Positions 23,808 through 32,907 of a stretch of DNA of 64,000 nucleotides are shown here, in pieces. Each line of letters starts with the position of its first letter. Within the stretch, counting starts at the first letter, position 1. A program made the position numbers and the translations under genes. Below the pieces are notes generated by a model. It worked only from the letters and a program-made list of their open reading frames with translations, had not been told where the DNA came from and ran no database searches. The stretch comes from Streptomyces lunaelactis. GTDB lineage: Bacteria > Actinomycetota > Actinomycetes > Streptomycetales > Streptomycetaceae. Where the stretch lies: contig NZ_CP026304.1 of NCBI RefSeq assembly GCF_003054555.1, positions 7,874,001 to 7,938,000 of the forward strand, given 5' to 3'.

Positions 23808-25640
23808 TCAGCCGAGTGCGCGGTCGAGGTTGAAGGCGGCGCTGATCAGCGAGAGGTGGGTGAAGGCCTGGGGGAAGTTGCCGAGTTGTTCGCCGGTCGG
23901 GCCGATCTCCTCGGCGAACAGGCCGAGGTGGTTGGCGTAGGTGAGCATTTTCTCGAAAGCGAGCCGGGCTTCCTCCAGTCGGCCTGCACGGGCCAGTGCC
24001 TCGACGTACCAGAAGGAGCAGATCGAGAAGGTGCCCTCGGGGCCGTGCAGGCCGTCGGGGCTGGCGGTCGGGTCGTAGCGGTAGACCAGGGAGTCGGAGA
24101 CCAGGTCTGCGGTGAGGGCGTCCAGGGTGGAGAGCCACTTGGGGTCGGTGGGCGAGATGAACTTGGCCATCGGCATCATCAGCAGCGAGGCGTCCAGGAC
24201 ATCGTCGTCCAGGGCCTGGACGAACGCGCCCCGCTGGGCCGACCAGCCGCGCTGCATGATCTGCCGGTAGATCGCGTCCCGGGACTGCCGCCAGCGGGGC
24301 AGGTCGGCCGGGAGGCCGCGGCGGTTCGCCATGCGGATCGCCCGCTCCAGTCCCACCCAGCACATCAGCCGCGAGTAGACGAAGTTCCGCCGGCCCGCGC
24401 GGGTCTCCCAGATTCCCTCGTCGGGCTGGTCCCAGTGCTCGCAGAGCCAGTCCGCCATCGCGCCGACCTCGTCCCAGCGGGCGCTGCTGATCGGCTGTCC
24501 CCACTTGTCGTACAGGTAGATCGAGTCGATCAGGGCTCCGTAGATGTCCAGCTGGAGCTGGCCGGTGGCGGCGTTGCCGACCCGGACCGGTGCGGAGCCG
24601 AGGTAGCCCTCCAGGTGCGGCAGCTCGTACTCGGGCAGCTCGCTGCGCCCGTCGATGCCGTACATGATCTGCAACGGGCCGGTCGCACCGGTGCCGCCCA
24701 TGATGCCGCGCTCGCAGAACCCCATGAACGCCTCGGCCTCCGAGGTGAACCCCAGGCGCAGCATCGCGTAGACGCAGAAGGCGGCGTCGCGGACCCAGAC
24801 GTAGCGGTAGTCCCAGTTGCGCTCGCCGCCGATCTGCTCGGGCAGGCTGGTGGTCGGTGCGGCGACGATCGCACCGGTCGGGGCGTAGGTGAGCAGCTTG
24901 AGTACCAGAGCGGAGCGGTTCACCGTTTCCCGCCACCGCCCGTGGTAGCGCGAACCGGCCAGCCAGTGACGCCAGAACCTGACCGTCGCCTCGGCCTGCT
25001 CCTGTGCCTCGGCGCGTGGACAGGACCGAGGGGCCACGTCGTCGCCGATCTGGTCGAGGGCGAACACGTGGGACTCGCCCTCTAGGAGCTTGAAGTGCGA
25101 CCACACATCCAGGCCGTCGCTCTCCAGGGGTGCGGTGGCGGTCAGCGCGAGCGTCAGTGACGGGGAGCGAAACACCGCCGTGTGGCCTTCGAGGTTCGTG
25201 GTGTGCGCTTCGGCGCCGTAGCCGAAGCGGGGGGCGATCCGCGCCCTGAACGGGAGGGTTCCGCGGACGCAGACCACCCGCCGGATCAGCCGGTGCCGGG
25301 CCGCCTCCCGCGACTCGTCGACCACGGGCATGAAGTCCTGTATCTCGGCCACGCCGTCTGCGGCGAAGAACCGCGTGATCAGGACGTTCGTGTCGGGGAA
25401 GTAGAACTGCCTGGTGCGTGTCGGGACCTCGGCGGCCAGCTCGAACGAGCCGCCCCGGTCGGCGTCGAGGATGGACCCGAACACGCTGGGCGAATCAAAG
25501 CGCGGGCAGCAGTACCAGTCGATGGTGCCGTTCGTGCCGACCAGGGCGGTCGTTCGAAGATCGCCGATCAGACCGTGTTTGGAGATCGGTATGTAGCGGC
25601 TGCTGTCGGCCTGCTCGAAACCAGTCGTGTCGAACGCCAT
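23808..25640 (-). CDS. GH15 family glucoamylase/trehalase-like protein
   Basis: A 610-residue protein from ATG 25640 (GGGAGG 5 bp before). The N-terminal beta domain starts YIPISKHGLIGDLRTTALVG and TIDWYCCPRFDSPSVFG, typical of bacterial GH15 trehalases and glucodextranases. The (alpha/alpha)6 domain has NWDYRYVWVRDAAFCVYAML and GPEGTFSICSFWYVEALARA, which hold the two catalytic Glu regions. No signal peptide is seen, so it acts in the cytoplasm, probably on trehalose or a related glucoside. It could work with the GH65 system at 4 kb, but the two are not linked. Confidence 0.9.
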   Translation of the reverse strand: MAFDTTGFEQADSSRYIPISKHGLIGDLRTTALVGTNGTIDWYCCPRFDSPSVFGSILDADRGGSFELAAEVPTRTRQFYFPDTNVLITRFFAADGVAEIQDFMPVVDESREAARHRLIRRVVCVRGTLPFRARIAPRFGYGAEAHTTNLEGHTAVFRSPSLTLALTATAPLESDGLDVWSHFKLLEGESHVFALDQIGDDVAPRSCPRAEAQEQAEATVRFWRHWLAGSRYHGRWRETVNRSALVLKLLTYAPTGAIVAAPTTSLPEQIGGERNWDYRYVWVRDAAFCVYAMLRLGFTSEAEAFMGFCERGIMGGTGATGPLQIMYGIDGRSELPEYELPHLEGYLGSAPVRVGNAATGQLQLDIYGALIDSIYLYDKWGQPISSARWDEVGAMADWLCEHWDQPDEGIWETRAGRRNFVYSRLMCWVGLERAIRMANRRGLPADLPRWRQSRDAIYRQIMQRGWSAQRGAFVQALDDDVLDASLLMMPMAKFISPTDPKWLSTLDALTADLVSDSLVYRYDPTASPDGLHGPEGTFSICSFWYVEALARAGRLEEARLAFEKMLTYANHLGLFAEEIGPTGEQLGNFPQAFTHLSLISAAFNLDRALG

Positions 25641-26050
25641 GCCGGCCTCCCTGCCGCTGCGGCGCGGGCCTGGAGAAGAACCTCCGCATTTCATGCTAGC
25701 CCGCTACTCGAGGAGTGGGTCTGGCGGAGCCGTGCGGACAGGACTCGGCGGTCGGCTGGTTTCAGGCAGCCCGCCGGCACCTCTCGGCGTGGACGGCAGC
25801 AACCTCGACGTTTTCGCCGTCACGCCCTCCGGCGCCGCGTCCGACACCCCGCAGGTCACCAAACTGCCCGGCGCGGTCCCCTTCGGGTTGCTGCTCGCGG
25901 CGAAGACCGGCCATGATCGCCCTGCTCATCGCGATCGCCACCATCCGGGTCCACCGTCAGGAACGCACCGGTGCGGTGCCCGAAACTCAGCAGGCCGCAC
26001 CGCGGCCGGCGGCATCACAGCCCGCAGCACAGCTGACCGGGACTGTACAG
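25641..26050. other. Stretch without recognisable gene
   Basis: A plus-strand frame near 25790-25910 (NLDVFAVTPSGAASDTPQVT) has coding-like composition but no start or known family. It may be the remains of a gene; nothing else is supported. Confidence 0.35.
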
Positions 26051-26947
26051 CTAGCGCGTCGCCGGAAAATGTCTGGCCAACTCCGCTTTGGAAGCCTCAT
26101 CAAGCTGGACTCCGGCGGCGTCGAGGTTCTCGGCCAGGTGAGCGCGCGTGCGGGTTCCGGGGATGAGAAGGATGTTGGGCGCGAGGTCGAGGAGCCAGGC
26201 GAGTGCGATCTGTGCGGGGGTCGCCTGCAGCCGATTGCCCAGCGCGGCCAGCGCCGGGCTCGTCAGGATGTGGTTCTGGACGCCCTGCGGCCAGCCGAGC
26301 GGGCAGAAGGGAACGAACGCGATGCCCCGGTTCGTGCACTCCTGGAGCACGTCCAGGGAGCTCTGATCGGCGAGGTTGAAGAGGTTCTGGACGCAGGCGA
26401 CCTCCGTCTGCTCGAGCGCTCGCAGCAGGTGCCGCTTCGAGATGTTGCTGAGGCCGATGCCGTCGACCAAGCCTTCCTCGCGGGCCTGGATCAGGGCTGC
26501 CAGTTGGGAGTCGAACCGCTTGCCGGGTGTTGACTGGTCCATCATGCGCAGGTTCACCGCGGCCAGGTGGCTGATGCCCAGCGTGGTGAGGTTCTCCTCG
26601 ATGCCCTGGCGGAGCTGGTGTGGTTCGTCGAAGGGCAGTACCGCGCCGGCGGCATCGCGACGGGCGGCCACCTTGCTGACGATCGCCAGGTCGGCCGGGT
26701 AGGGGCGCAACGCCTCGCGGATGAGCTCGTTCACCACGCTGGGGCCGTAGTACTGCGCGGTGTCGATGTGGTTCACGCCGCTGTCGACTGCGGCACGCAG
26801 CACGCGCAGCGCTTCGTCGCGGTCTCGTGGCGGGCCGAAGACGTTGTCGCCGGCCAACTGCATCGCGCCGTATCCGACCCGGCGCACGTGCCAGGGGCCG
26901 AGAGCGTACGACCCTGCGGATTCGATGACGTGCAGGTGGTCCGACAT
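26051..26947 (-). CDS. Aldo/keto reductase
   Basis: A 298-residue AKR from ATG 26947 (GCAGGAG 6 bp before). Catalytic residues are visible: Asp in GVNHIDTAQYYGP, the Tyr in QYYG, Lys in LAIVSKVAARR, with NLRMMD in the position of the catalytic His, where a His is expected but Arg-Met is seen. The C-terminal IPGTRTRAHLAENLDAA is the NADPH-binding segment. It would reduce aldehydes or ketones. It is followed upstream by an MBL hydrolase relic and the SDR gene. The missing His suggests altered chemistry. Confidence 0.9.
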   Translation of the reverse strand: MSDHLHVIESAGSYALGPWHVRRVGYGAMQLAGDNVFGPPRDRDEALRVLRAAVDSGVNHIDTAQYYGPSVVNELIREALRPYPADLAIVSKVAARRDAAGAVLPFDEPHQLRQGIEENLTTLGISHLAAVNLRMMDQSTPGKRFDSQLAALIQAREEGLVDGIGLSNISKRHLLRALEQTEVACVQNLFNLADQSSLDVLQECTNRGIAFVPFCPLGWPQGVQNHILTSPALAALGNRLQATPAQIALAWLLDLAPNILLIPGTRTRAHLAENLDAAGVQLDEASKAELARHFPATR

Positions 26948-27046
26948 GGTTTCTCCTGCGCTGGAATCACTGTTCGTGCATGCACCACCATGATGGTGCT
27001 TGTACGGGCCGCGAGCCCGGATCCGCCAGCGTGGCAGGTTCCGTTT

Positions 27047-27240
27047 GATCCGCCCGACGTAGTAGCCCTGGGCATTGACCGCGGGGCCGAGCCCCGAGGC
27101 GGACTCGGGGCGTAGTCCGGCAGGCCGTTGGCGTCGGTGGAGGCCGGCGCGGCGATCGCCGGGACAGCCGCGACCTTGGCAGACCGGGCCAGGAAGGAGC
27201 GGCGGTTCGAGGGGGAAATCGAGCACCGACATCGTCTCAA
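27047..27240 (-). pseudogene. N-terminal relic of a Tat-exported MBL-fold hydrolase
   Basis: The frame from 27240 reads SNRRSFLARSAKVAAVPAIA, a Tat signal (RRSFL), then ASTDANGLPDYAP. A neighbouring frame continues LGPAVNAQGYYVGRIKRNL, which matches the start of MBL-fold metallo-hydrolases (NAQGYYVGRIxxNLYWVTDG). The sequence then diverges and the zinc-binding HxHxDH part is missing. Confidence 0.55.
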
Positions 27241-27342
27241 CTGCCTTTCACGAAGGGGTGATCGGTCAGGTCGCGCGCGGTTCTGTCTGGGCCCCGACCG
27301 TGTTCCGCACAGCGCCGTCGGGGTCCTCTGGGAAGAGGCGGG

Positions 27343-28140
27343 TCAGTAGTTGCGGGTGTAGCCGCCGTCGGCTGCGATGAACTTGGCGGTGACGAAGGCG
27401 GAGTCCTCGCCGGTGAGGAAGAGCACGGTGCCGACGATGTCCTCGGGCGTGGCGCGGCGTTTGATCGCCTGCTCGGTGGCGAGCAGGGAGTCAATGCCGG
27501 CGGGCATGGCCCCGTCCGCGACGGTTTCGTCGATCAGCGGGGTGCGGGTGAACGCCGGGGAGACGGCGTTGACCGTGATGCCGAAGGGGGCCAGGTCGTT
27601 GGCCAGGCCGCTGGTCAGTCCGAGGATGCCTGCCTTGCTGGCGAGGTACGGCGTCATGTCGGTGGTGTTGGTGTAGATCGCCGAGGAGCTCATGTTGACG
27701 ATCCGTCCCCAGCCGCGCTCGCGCATGTCCGCGGCGAAGGCCGTGGACATGAGGAACTGGGAGTCGAGGTTGGTGGACAGCACTCGGCGCCAGTGCGCGA
27801 AGTCGACGTCCGCGAGCGGCGCCATGCCGGCGATCCCGGCGTTGTTGACCAGGATGCCGGCGGGCCCGCAGGCAGCCAGCACCGAATCGTGCAGCGCGCG
27901 GACCGCGTCCGGGTCGGAGACATCGGCGACCAACGGAACGCACGTGCCGCCGGCCTCCTCGATCTCCTTGTACGTCTGCTCGGGGGCCGACAGGTCGACT
28001 GCGGCGACGGTCGCGCCCCGGCGCGCCAGTCCGCGGGCGATGGAGGCGCCGAGGCCACGCGCGGCGCCGGTTACGACGGCGACGCGGCCTTGGTGCGTGG
28101 CCCACGGTGCGGCTTGGGCGGAGACGCTGTTCTCTGTCAT
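27343..28140 (-). CDS. Short-chain dehydrogenase/reductase
   Basis: A 265-residue classical SDR from ATG 28140 (AGGAGGAATCCTC). Cofactor motif TGAARGLG near 25, NNAG near 99, catalytic Ser in IVNMSSSA, YxxxK as YLASKAG near 166, and the end GEDSAFVTAKFIAADGGYTR. It reduces or oxidises a carbonyl/alcohol with NAD(P). It is upstream of the MBL relic and AKR gene on the same strand. Substrate unknown. Confidence 0.93.
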   Translation of the reverse strand: MTENSVSAQAAPWATHQGRVAVVTGAARGLGASIARGLARRGATVAAVDLSAPEQTYKEIEEAGGTCVPLVADVSDPDAVRALHDSVLAACGPAGILVNNAGIAGMAPLADVDFAHWRRVLSTNLDSQFLMSTAFAADMRERGWGRIVNMSSSAIYTNTTDMTPYLASKAGILGLTSGLANDLAPFGITVNAVSPAFTRTPLIDETVADGAMPAGIDSLLATEQAIKRRATPEDIVGTVLFLTGEDSAFVTAKFIAADGGYTRNY

Positions 28141-28230
28141 GAGGATTCCTCCTGGTCACACCCACGGAGGCGGTGACCTGCTGAGAGCTGCGGGGACCAG
28201 GCGCCGCGCGCGGGTCCGCAGCGGGTCGGT

Positions 28231-28345
28231 TCAGCTGCGCACGTGCTCGACAGCGTGGACGCCGCCGACGGTGCTGTAGGAGACGAACGCTGCGGCCTTG
28301 TTGTTCCACTCGGCGTAGGCGTAGTCGATCGCGTTCTTCGTCACC
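28231..28345 (-). pseudogene. C-terminal relic of an NAD(P)H-dependent FMN reductase (minus strand)
   Basis: Minus strand reads VTKNAIDYAYAEWNNKAAAF, VSYSTVGGVHAVEHVRS and stop. This is the region after the flavin loop of ChrR/azoreductase-type FMN reductases. It meets a second relic of the same family head to head at about 28343, so the two form an imperfect inverted repeat. Confidence 0.65.
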
Positions 28346-28676
28346 CCGAGTACAACCACGGCATCCCCGGCTCACTGAAGAACGCCATCGACTTCCTCTA
28401 CGCCGAGTGGAACAACAAGGCGGTCGGCTTCGTGTCCTACGGCGGTGTCGGCGGCGTCCGGGCTGTCGAACAGCTGAGGCTCGTCGCCGGCGAGCTCCAG
28501 ATGACCGACGTACGCCAGCAGGTCACGCTGTCGATGATCACCGAATTCGAGAACTTCAGCGTCTTCAAGCCCGGCGACCACAACCTGCCCGCCCCTGAAC
28601 ACGATGCTCGACCAGGTCATCGCCTGGAGCACCGCGCTCGCACCGCTGCGCATGGCCTCGGCCGCCGCAGCCTGAG
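28342..28676 (+). pseudogene. C-terminal part of an NAD(P)H-dependent FMN reductase (plus strand)
   Basis: Plus strand reads HPEYNHGIPGSLKNAIDFLY, AEWNNKAVGFVSYGGVGGVR and VEQLRLVAGELQMTDVRQQV, the flavin-binding PEYNxGxPGxLKNAxD motif and beyond. Near 28590 the frame shifts and continues NTMLDQVIAWSTALAPLRMA to a stop at 28676. The N-terminal Rossmann strand is absent. Confidence 0.7.
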
Positions 28677-28912
28677 CCACCCGCCGGGCTCCGTTCACCC
28701 ATTTTGCGGCGTACAAGAAGTCCCGCCATGTCCTACGAGCCGAGACGTCCCATTGCACCGAGAAGGCACGCCTGTCCGCAGATGATCGGTCCTGCGGGTG
28801 CCCCGGCCGTGCGAATCTCCGTGATCCGGTGATGCCTCATCACCCGCCTGGTGGAAAGGATCGCAGTGGCCCGCCTCCCGGGAGGAGGCCGCCGACCGAA
28901 GGGAGATCCTCC

Positions 28913-29011
28913 GTGAGCACCGAACAGCGAGAGAGCCTCGAAGCAATCCTGCGGCAGCCTTCCCCGCCGCCAGCGACGTCGATGAGTAGCGGCGCTCGCG
29001 TCACCGCCTAG
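28913..29011 (+). pseudogene. N-terminal fragment of an alpha/beta hydrolase
   Basis: GTG 28913 with GGGAGATCC upstream opens MSTEQRESLEAILRQ, similar to the start of actinobacterial alpha/beta hydrolases (acetylesterase type). The next frame gives FPAASDVDE, the expected continuation, and then a stop. Only about 25 residues of the family remain. Confidence 0.35.
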
Positions 29012-29089
29012 CGCAAGGCAGAACCCGCTCTGTCCCTACAGCTCATCCTCCCAGCGCATAACCCGGATCGTTGACGATAGGAGTTCGAC

Positions 29090-29518
29090 ATGAGCGAAGC
29101 ACTCGACCGGAACGCGAAGACCATCGCAGAGTTCCGAGCGAACGAGGGCAGGGTCGGCGGGGTCTTCGAGGGCGCTCCGCTGGTCCTCGTCCATCACCGC
29201 GGCCGCAAGAGCGGGCAGGAGCACGTCAGCCCGACGATGTACCTCCCGCACGACACCGAGCCGGACATCGTCTACGTTTTCGCAACCAAGGGCGGAGCAC
29301 CCACCAACCCGGATTGGTACCGCAACCTGACCGCCGCCGGTGAGAGCACCATCGAACGCGGCACTGCGACCTACCAGGTGACCGTCCGCGAACTGATCGG
29401 CGCCGAACGGGACCGCATCTACGCCGAGCAAGCGCGGCGTTACCCCGGCTTTGCCGAGTACGCACGCCAGACTGCCGGAATCCGCATCATTCCCGTGCTC
29501 GAACTCCGGCGGGCGTAG
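29090..29518 (+). CDS. Deazaflavin (F420)-dependent nitroreductase family protein
   Basis: A 142-residue protein of the DDN/Rv3547 family. The signature LVLVHHRGRKSGQEHVSPTM and NPDWYRNLTAAGESTIERGT lie in the split beta-barrel that binds F420. ATG 29090 follows GATAGGAG. Members use reduced F420 to reduce quinones or nitro compounds and protect against oxidative stress. It stands 113 bp before a quinone oxidoreductase-like gene on the same strand and may share its transcript (41 bp after 29518 to the ATG at 29561). Confidence 0.92.
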   Translation: MSEALDRNAKTIAEFRANEGRVGGVFEGAPLVLVHHRGRKSGQEHVSPTMYLPHDTEPDIVYVFATKGGAPTNPDWYRNLTAAGESTIERGTATYQVTVRELIGAERDRIYAEQARRYPGFAEYARQTAGIRIIPVLELRRA

Positions 29519-29631
29519 CCCACACCCCTGTCAGTTTCAGCGAGTCGAAGGAGAGAGATCATGCCCAGGGCGGTCAGGTACGACGAGTTCGGCGGGATCG
29601 ACGTGTTGCGGGTCGACGAGGTGGACGCCCG

Positions 29632-30483
29632 GTGCCCGGGGACGGGCAGGCCCTCGTACGCGTGAAAGCGGCCGGCATCAACCCCAGTGAGGCGGCCATC
29701 CGCACGGGGGCGGTGGCTGACCTGTTCCCGTCGACGTTCCCGTCCGGGCAGGGCAGCGACCTCGCCGGGGTCATCGAGGAGGTCGGCGCGGGGGTTGCTG
29801 GATTCTTGCCCGGCGACGAGGTGATCGGATTCACCCAGAAGCGGGCCTCCCAGGCCGAGTTGGTCCTGGTCGAGGCCGGTGACCTCACGCGCAAGCCGGA
29901 GAAGGTCTCATGGGAGGTGGCCGGCAGCCTGTACGTCGTCGGCGTAACGGCGTGGGGGGCGGTACACGCCGTCCAGCCCAAGGACGGCGAGACCGTCGTC
30001 ATCTCCGGAGCCGCCGGGGGAGTCGGCTCGCTCGCCGTCCAGCTCGCGCGCCGTACCGGGGCCGCGGTCATCGGCCTGGCGAGCGAGAGCAACCACGAGT
30101 GGCTGAAGAGCCACGACGCGATCCCCGTCGCGTACGGCGAGGGCATCGCGGACCGCATCAGGGCCGCCGCGCCCAGCGGCGTGGACGCCTTCATCGACAC
30201 CTTCGGCCACGGGTACGTCGAACTGGCCCTCGCCCTCGGCGTCGCGACCGATCGGATCGACACCATCGCCGACTTCGCGGCCGCCGAGAAGCACGGGGTG
30301 AAGACTGACGGAGGGGTCGCGGCCGGGCCGGGCGCCAAGGTGCTCGCCGAGCTTGCCGGCCTGATCGCCGACGGACGGCTCGAGGTGCCGATCGCGAACG
30401 TCTACCCGCTGGCGCAAGTCCGCGAGGCCTACACCGAGCTCGAACGCCGCCACACCCACGGCAAGATCGTCCTCAGGCCCTAG
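29632..30483 (+). CDS. NADP-dependent zinc-free oxidoreductase with frameshifted 5' end
   Basis: The body (283 residues from GTG 29632) is an MDR enzyme: ALVRVKAAGINPSEAAIRTG, then GSDLAGVIEEVGAGVAGFLP, VISGAAGGVGSLAVQLARRT and HGKIVLRP at the end. The true start is ATG 29561 after GAAGGAG, encoding MPRAVRYDEFGGIDVLRVDE, but this frame ends soon after 29631: one base is gained or lost in GGACGCCCGGTGCCCGG near 29622-29632. Either the gene has lost its N-terminal 24 residues or the sequence has an error. The enzyme class (quinone reductase-like, NADPH) is clear. Confidence 0.8.
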   Translation: MPGDGQALVRVKAAGINPSEAAIRTGAVADLFPSTFPSGQGSDLAGVIEEVGAGVAGFLPGDEVIGFTQKRASQAELVLVEAGDLTRKPEKVSWEVAGSLYVVGVTAWGAVHAVQPKDGETVVISGAAGGVGSLAVQLARRTGAAVIGLASESNHEWLKSHDAIPVAYGEGIADRIRAAAPSGVDAFIDTFGHGYVELALALGVATDRIDTIADFAAAEKHGVKTDGGVAAGPGAKVLAELAGLIADGRLEVPIANVYPLAQVREAYTELERRHTHGKIVLRP

Positions 30484-30589
30484 TGCTCCAGTGAGATTTC
30501 TCCATTTGTCCTGGTCAACGGCCTGGTGGCGGGGGGTGTAGTGAGGCTGTGGCCTGGGTGGGATGGCTTTGAGGTGGACGTCCCATCAA

Positions 30590-30760
30590 CGGGTGGCCGC
30601 GCCGCATGTAGTGGCAGGGTGCCCGTCCCGCTCGGCGATCGCTGACGGTTTTGACGGCTCAGTCATCCACCTCGCGAACGACGATGTCACGCTCTGCGCG
30701 GTGTCGCGGGCTCCGATCGCGAAACTGCAGGCGTACAAGCAGCGGATGGGCTGGAGCCGC
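30590..30760 (+). pseudogene. Internal relic of a DUF899 family protein
   Basis: Plus frame reads GCPSRSAIADGFDGSVIHLA, NDDVTLCAVSRAPIAKLQAY and KQRMGWS, the thioredoxin-like core of DUF899 proteins (GCPSCS, VSRAPxxKxxxYxxRMGW). Both ends are missing and the first Cys-x-x-Cys position is changed. Confidence 0.65.
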
Positions 30761-31289
30761 TATTTGCACGACGGTGGAGGTCCGGATGGCGTGCTCTCTG
30801 ACCGAGCACCGGATCCGTGTGGTGAACGGGTCGGCGCGCCACTGTTGGTAGTGGCCGAGATCGTCGATGTCCAATCACCACTGTCAACCTTGTTGTAGGC
30901 AACGGCATCTGGTCGATTGCCATCGGTTCGGTCGGCATACTCATCCGGGCGTGCGCGGCATCTCGCAGCGCGCACCAGGGACTTCAAGGTGCGGGCGTGT
31001 CGGGTGCGCTCGCCGCGAACGCCGCCGCCGCCCACCCGTCGCACAGCACATGAGCCGTCCGGCTCCCGGGGTGGGGATTCCGGGGCCGGCGGCTGGCGTG
31101 CTCTGCATGACCTTGGAAAGGGCTCTGCGTCTGCTGGTATGCACGGTGGACCGGCGATCGCGCTGGCCCGTGCACGGCCCGGATCTTCTGTATGAAGTGG
31201 GATATCGGAGGCAAGTGAACTTTGGAAATCATGCGATTTCGTAGCTGTCCCGAGACCAGGGCACGGTGCCTGACGGGGCTTTTGCGCAG

Positions 31290-31461
31290 GTCAGGCGCCG
31301 TCCTCAAGTTCTTAGAAGAAGCCGATCTTCTTTGGTGAATAACTTACTAATAAGTTCTTCGTCTGCTGGTGGTACAAGGCTCAGACGTAGCTTGACCAGC
31401 GAAGATAGCCAAGATCGAGACAAGTGGTGGAGGGCCGGCCCGGGAATGGCCCGGATCTTCG
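31290..31461 (-). repeat. Aldehyde-dehydrogenase-tail repeat, copy C
   Basis: Minus strand 31375-31312 encodes [20 protein letters not shown] and stop (TAA). The 86-bp arm up to TGGCCCGGATCTT at 31461 and the GGCGCC 18 bp past the stop match copies A and B in position. It is notably richer in AT than its surroundings, with silent changes in the tail. A weaker look-alike of the arm lies at about 31120-31190. Confidence 0.8.
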
Positions 31462-31574
31462 TCAAAGGCTGGCTGTCTGCCCGTCTTTGACGAGGCGGAC
31501 CCGCCGTACTCCTCGCGTGCGCGCCTATGAGGTGATTGTGGCGTCCGTGTTGTGGCTTCGCCTGCGTCTGCCCG

Positions 31575-31775
31575 CCGCAAAACGCCGGGTCGTCGGCCTG
31601 TGCGGCGACGTACGGGATCGCAGCGCATCCCGGCCGCGTGTGCAGCGGCGGCGCCTGGGGCGTGGTCCTCCAGGACCACGCAGCCGGCCGCGGACACTCC
31701 CAGGCGGCGCGCCGCCTCCAGGAAGACGTCCGGCGCGGGCTTGTCGTGCGCGACCTCGTCGGCCGAGACGGTATC
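31575..31775 (-). pseudogene. C-terminal relic of a HAD hydrolase
   Basis: Minus strand reads VSADEVAHDKPAPDVFLEAA, RRLGVSAAGCVVLEDHAPGA and AAAHAAGM, motifs III and IV of beta-PGM-type HAD proteins (GKPxPDxF, VxEDxxxG). A frameshift follows and the nucleophile motif is absent. It resembles but is not a copy of the HAD gene at 6634. Confidence 0.65.
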
Positions 31776-31917
31776 CCGGGACCGGGCAGATGCTCACCGG
31801 CATCGTCACCAAGTGGCTGCCGGACGACCGGGCCGACGTGCACCGTCGTGCTGCCGTGATCTCTTCGGGGCGGTGAGCCGGTTGTGATGGAGTTCAAGCC
31901 TGGGGCTAAGCCGTCTG

Positions 31918-32907
31918 TCAGCCCTCCCGGATGAAGCCCTCCCGCACCAGCCAGTCCTTCGCCACCTCGTGCGGGTCCTCCCCGTCCACGTCCACCCGCG
32001 CGTTCAGCCGCTGGGCCTCCGCCCCCGTCAGCCGCTTGGTGATCGGGGCGAGGACGTCGGCGATGGCGGGGTACTTCCTCATCGTGGTGCTGTTCATCTC
32101 GGGTGCCGCGTTGTAGTTGGGGAAGAAGTGCCGGTCGTCCTCCAGCACCTTCAGCTCGAGTTCCGGAATGCGGCCGTCGGTGGTGGCAGCCACGCCGAGG
32201 GTGCAGGCCGCGCCCTTGGCGACCTGGGTGTAGACGACGCCGTCGTCCATCTTTTTGAAGTTCCCGCGCCGGAGGGCGAATCCGTACGTCTTCGCCACGC
32301 CCGGCAGGCCGTCCTCGCGCACCGAGAACTCACTTCCGCCGCAGATCGTCGCCGCGCCCGGGTCTTTCTTCGTCAGACGTGCCACGTCGGAGAGAGTGCG
32401 CAGCCGGTACTTCTGCGCATTCGCCCGGTTCGCGACCAGCGCGTAGGTGTTGTTGAGCGGGGCGGCGGGCAGCCAGGCGATGCCGTTGCGGCGGTCCTCG
32501 TCGCGTACGGCCTCCCACTGCTCGTACGGGTCGACGACCGGCTTGGTGTGACCGAGGTAGGTGATCCAGGCCGTGCCCGTGTACTCGTACATCCCGTCCG
32601 CCGCACCGGACTTGACCGCCTCGCGGGCACCGATCGAGCCCTGGATGTTCGTCCGGTCCAGGACTTCCGCGCCGGCCGCTTTGAAGACCAGCCCCATGAT
32701 CTGGCCCAGGATGATCTGCTCGGTGAACTCCTTGGAGGTCACGGTCAGTTGGGCGCCCTTCAGCGGTCGCCCCTTCCCGATGGAGCCGGGCTGCACCGAG
32801 TCGGCCAGCGGGCTGCCGCTGGTCAGTCCGCAGCCGCTCAGCCCTGCGGCGGCGAGCAGCAGGGCGCCCGCGCCCGCGACGGCCGTCCGTACCCGGGTCA
32901 GGCGCAT
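31918..32907 (-). CDS. Glycine betaine/choline ABC transporter substrate-binding lipoprotein
   Basis: A 329-residue OpuBC/ProX-type lipoprotein. The signal peptide (VAGAGALLLAAAGLSGC) ends in a lipobox with Cys near residue 26. Family motifs are LTVTSKEFTEQIILGQIMG, GAADGMYEYTGTAW and DPYEQWEAVRD. It would capture quaternary amines outside the membrane. It is last in the operon permease-ATPase-permease-binding protein, its start touching the previous stop. Confidence 0.93.
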   Translation of the reverse strand: MRLTRVRTAVAGAGALLLAAAGLSGCGLTSGSPLADSVQPGSIGKGRPLKGAQLTVTSKEFTEQIILGQIMGLVFKAAGAEVLDRTNIQGSIGAREAVKSGAADGMYEYTGTAWITYLGHTKPVVDPYEQWEAVRDEDRRNGIAWLPAAPLNNTYALVANRANAQKYRLRTLSDVARLTKKDPGAATICGGSEFSVREDGLPGVAKTYGFALRRGNFKKMDDGVVYTQVAKGAACTLGVAATTDGRIPELELKVLEDDRHFFPNYNAAPEMNSTTMRKYPAIADVLAPITKRLTGAEAQRLNARVDVDGEDPHEVAKDWLVREGFIREG

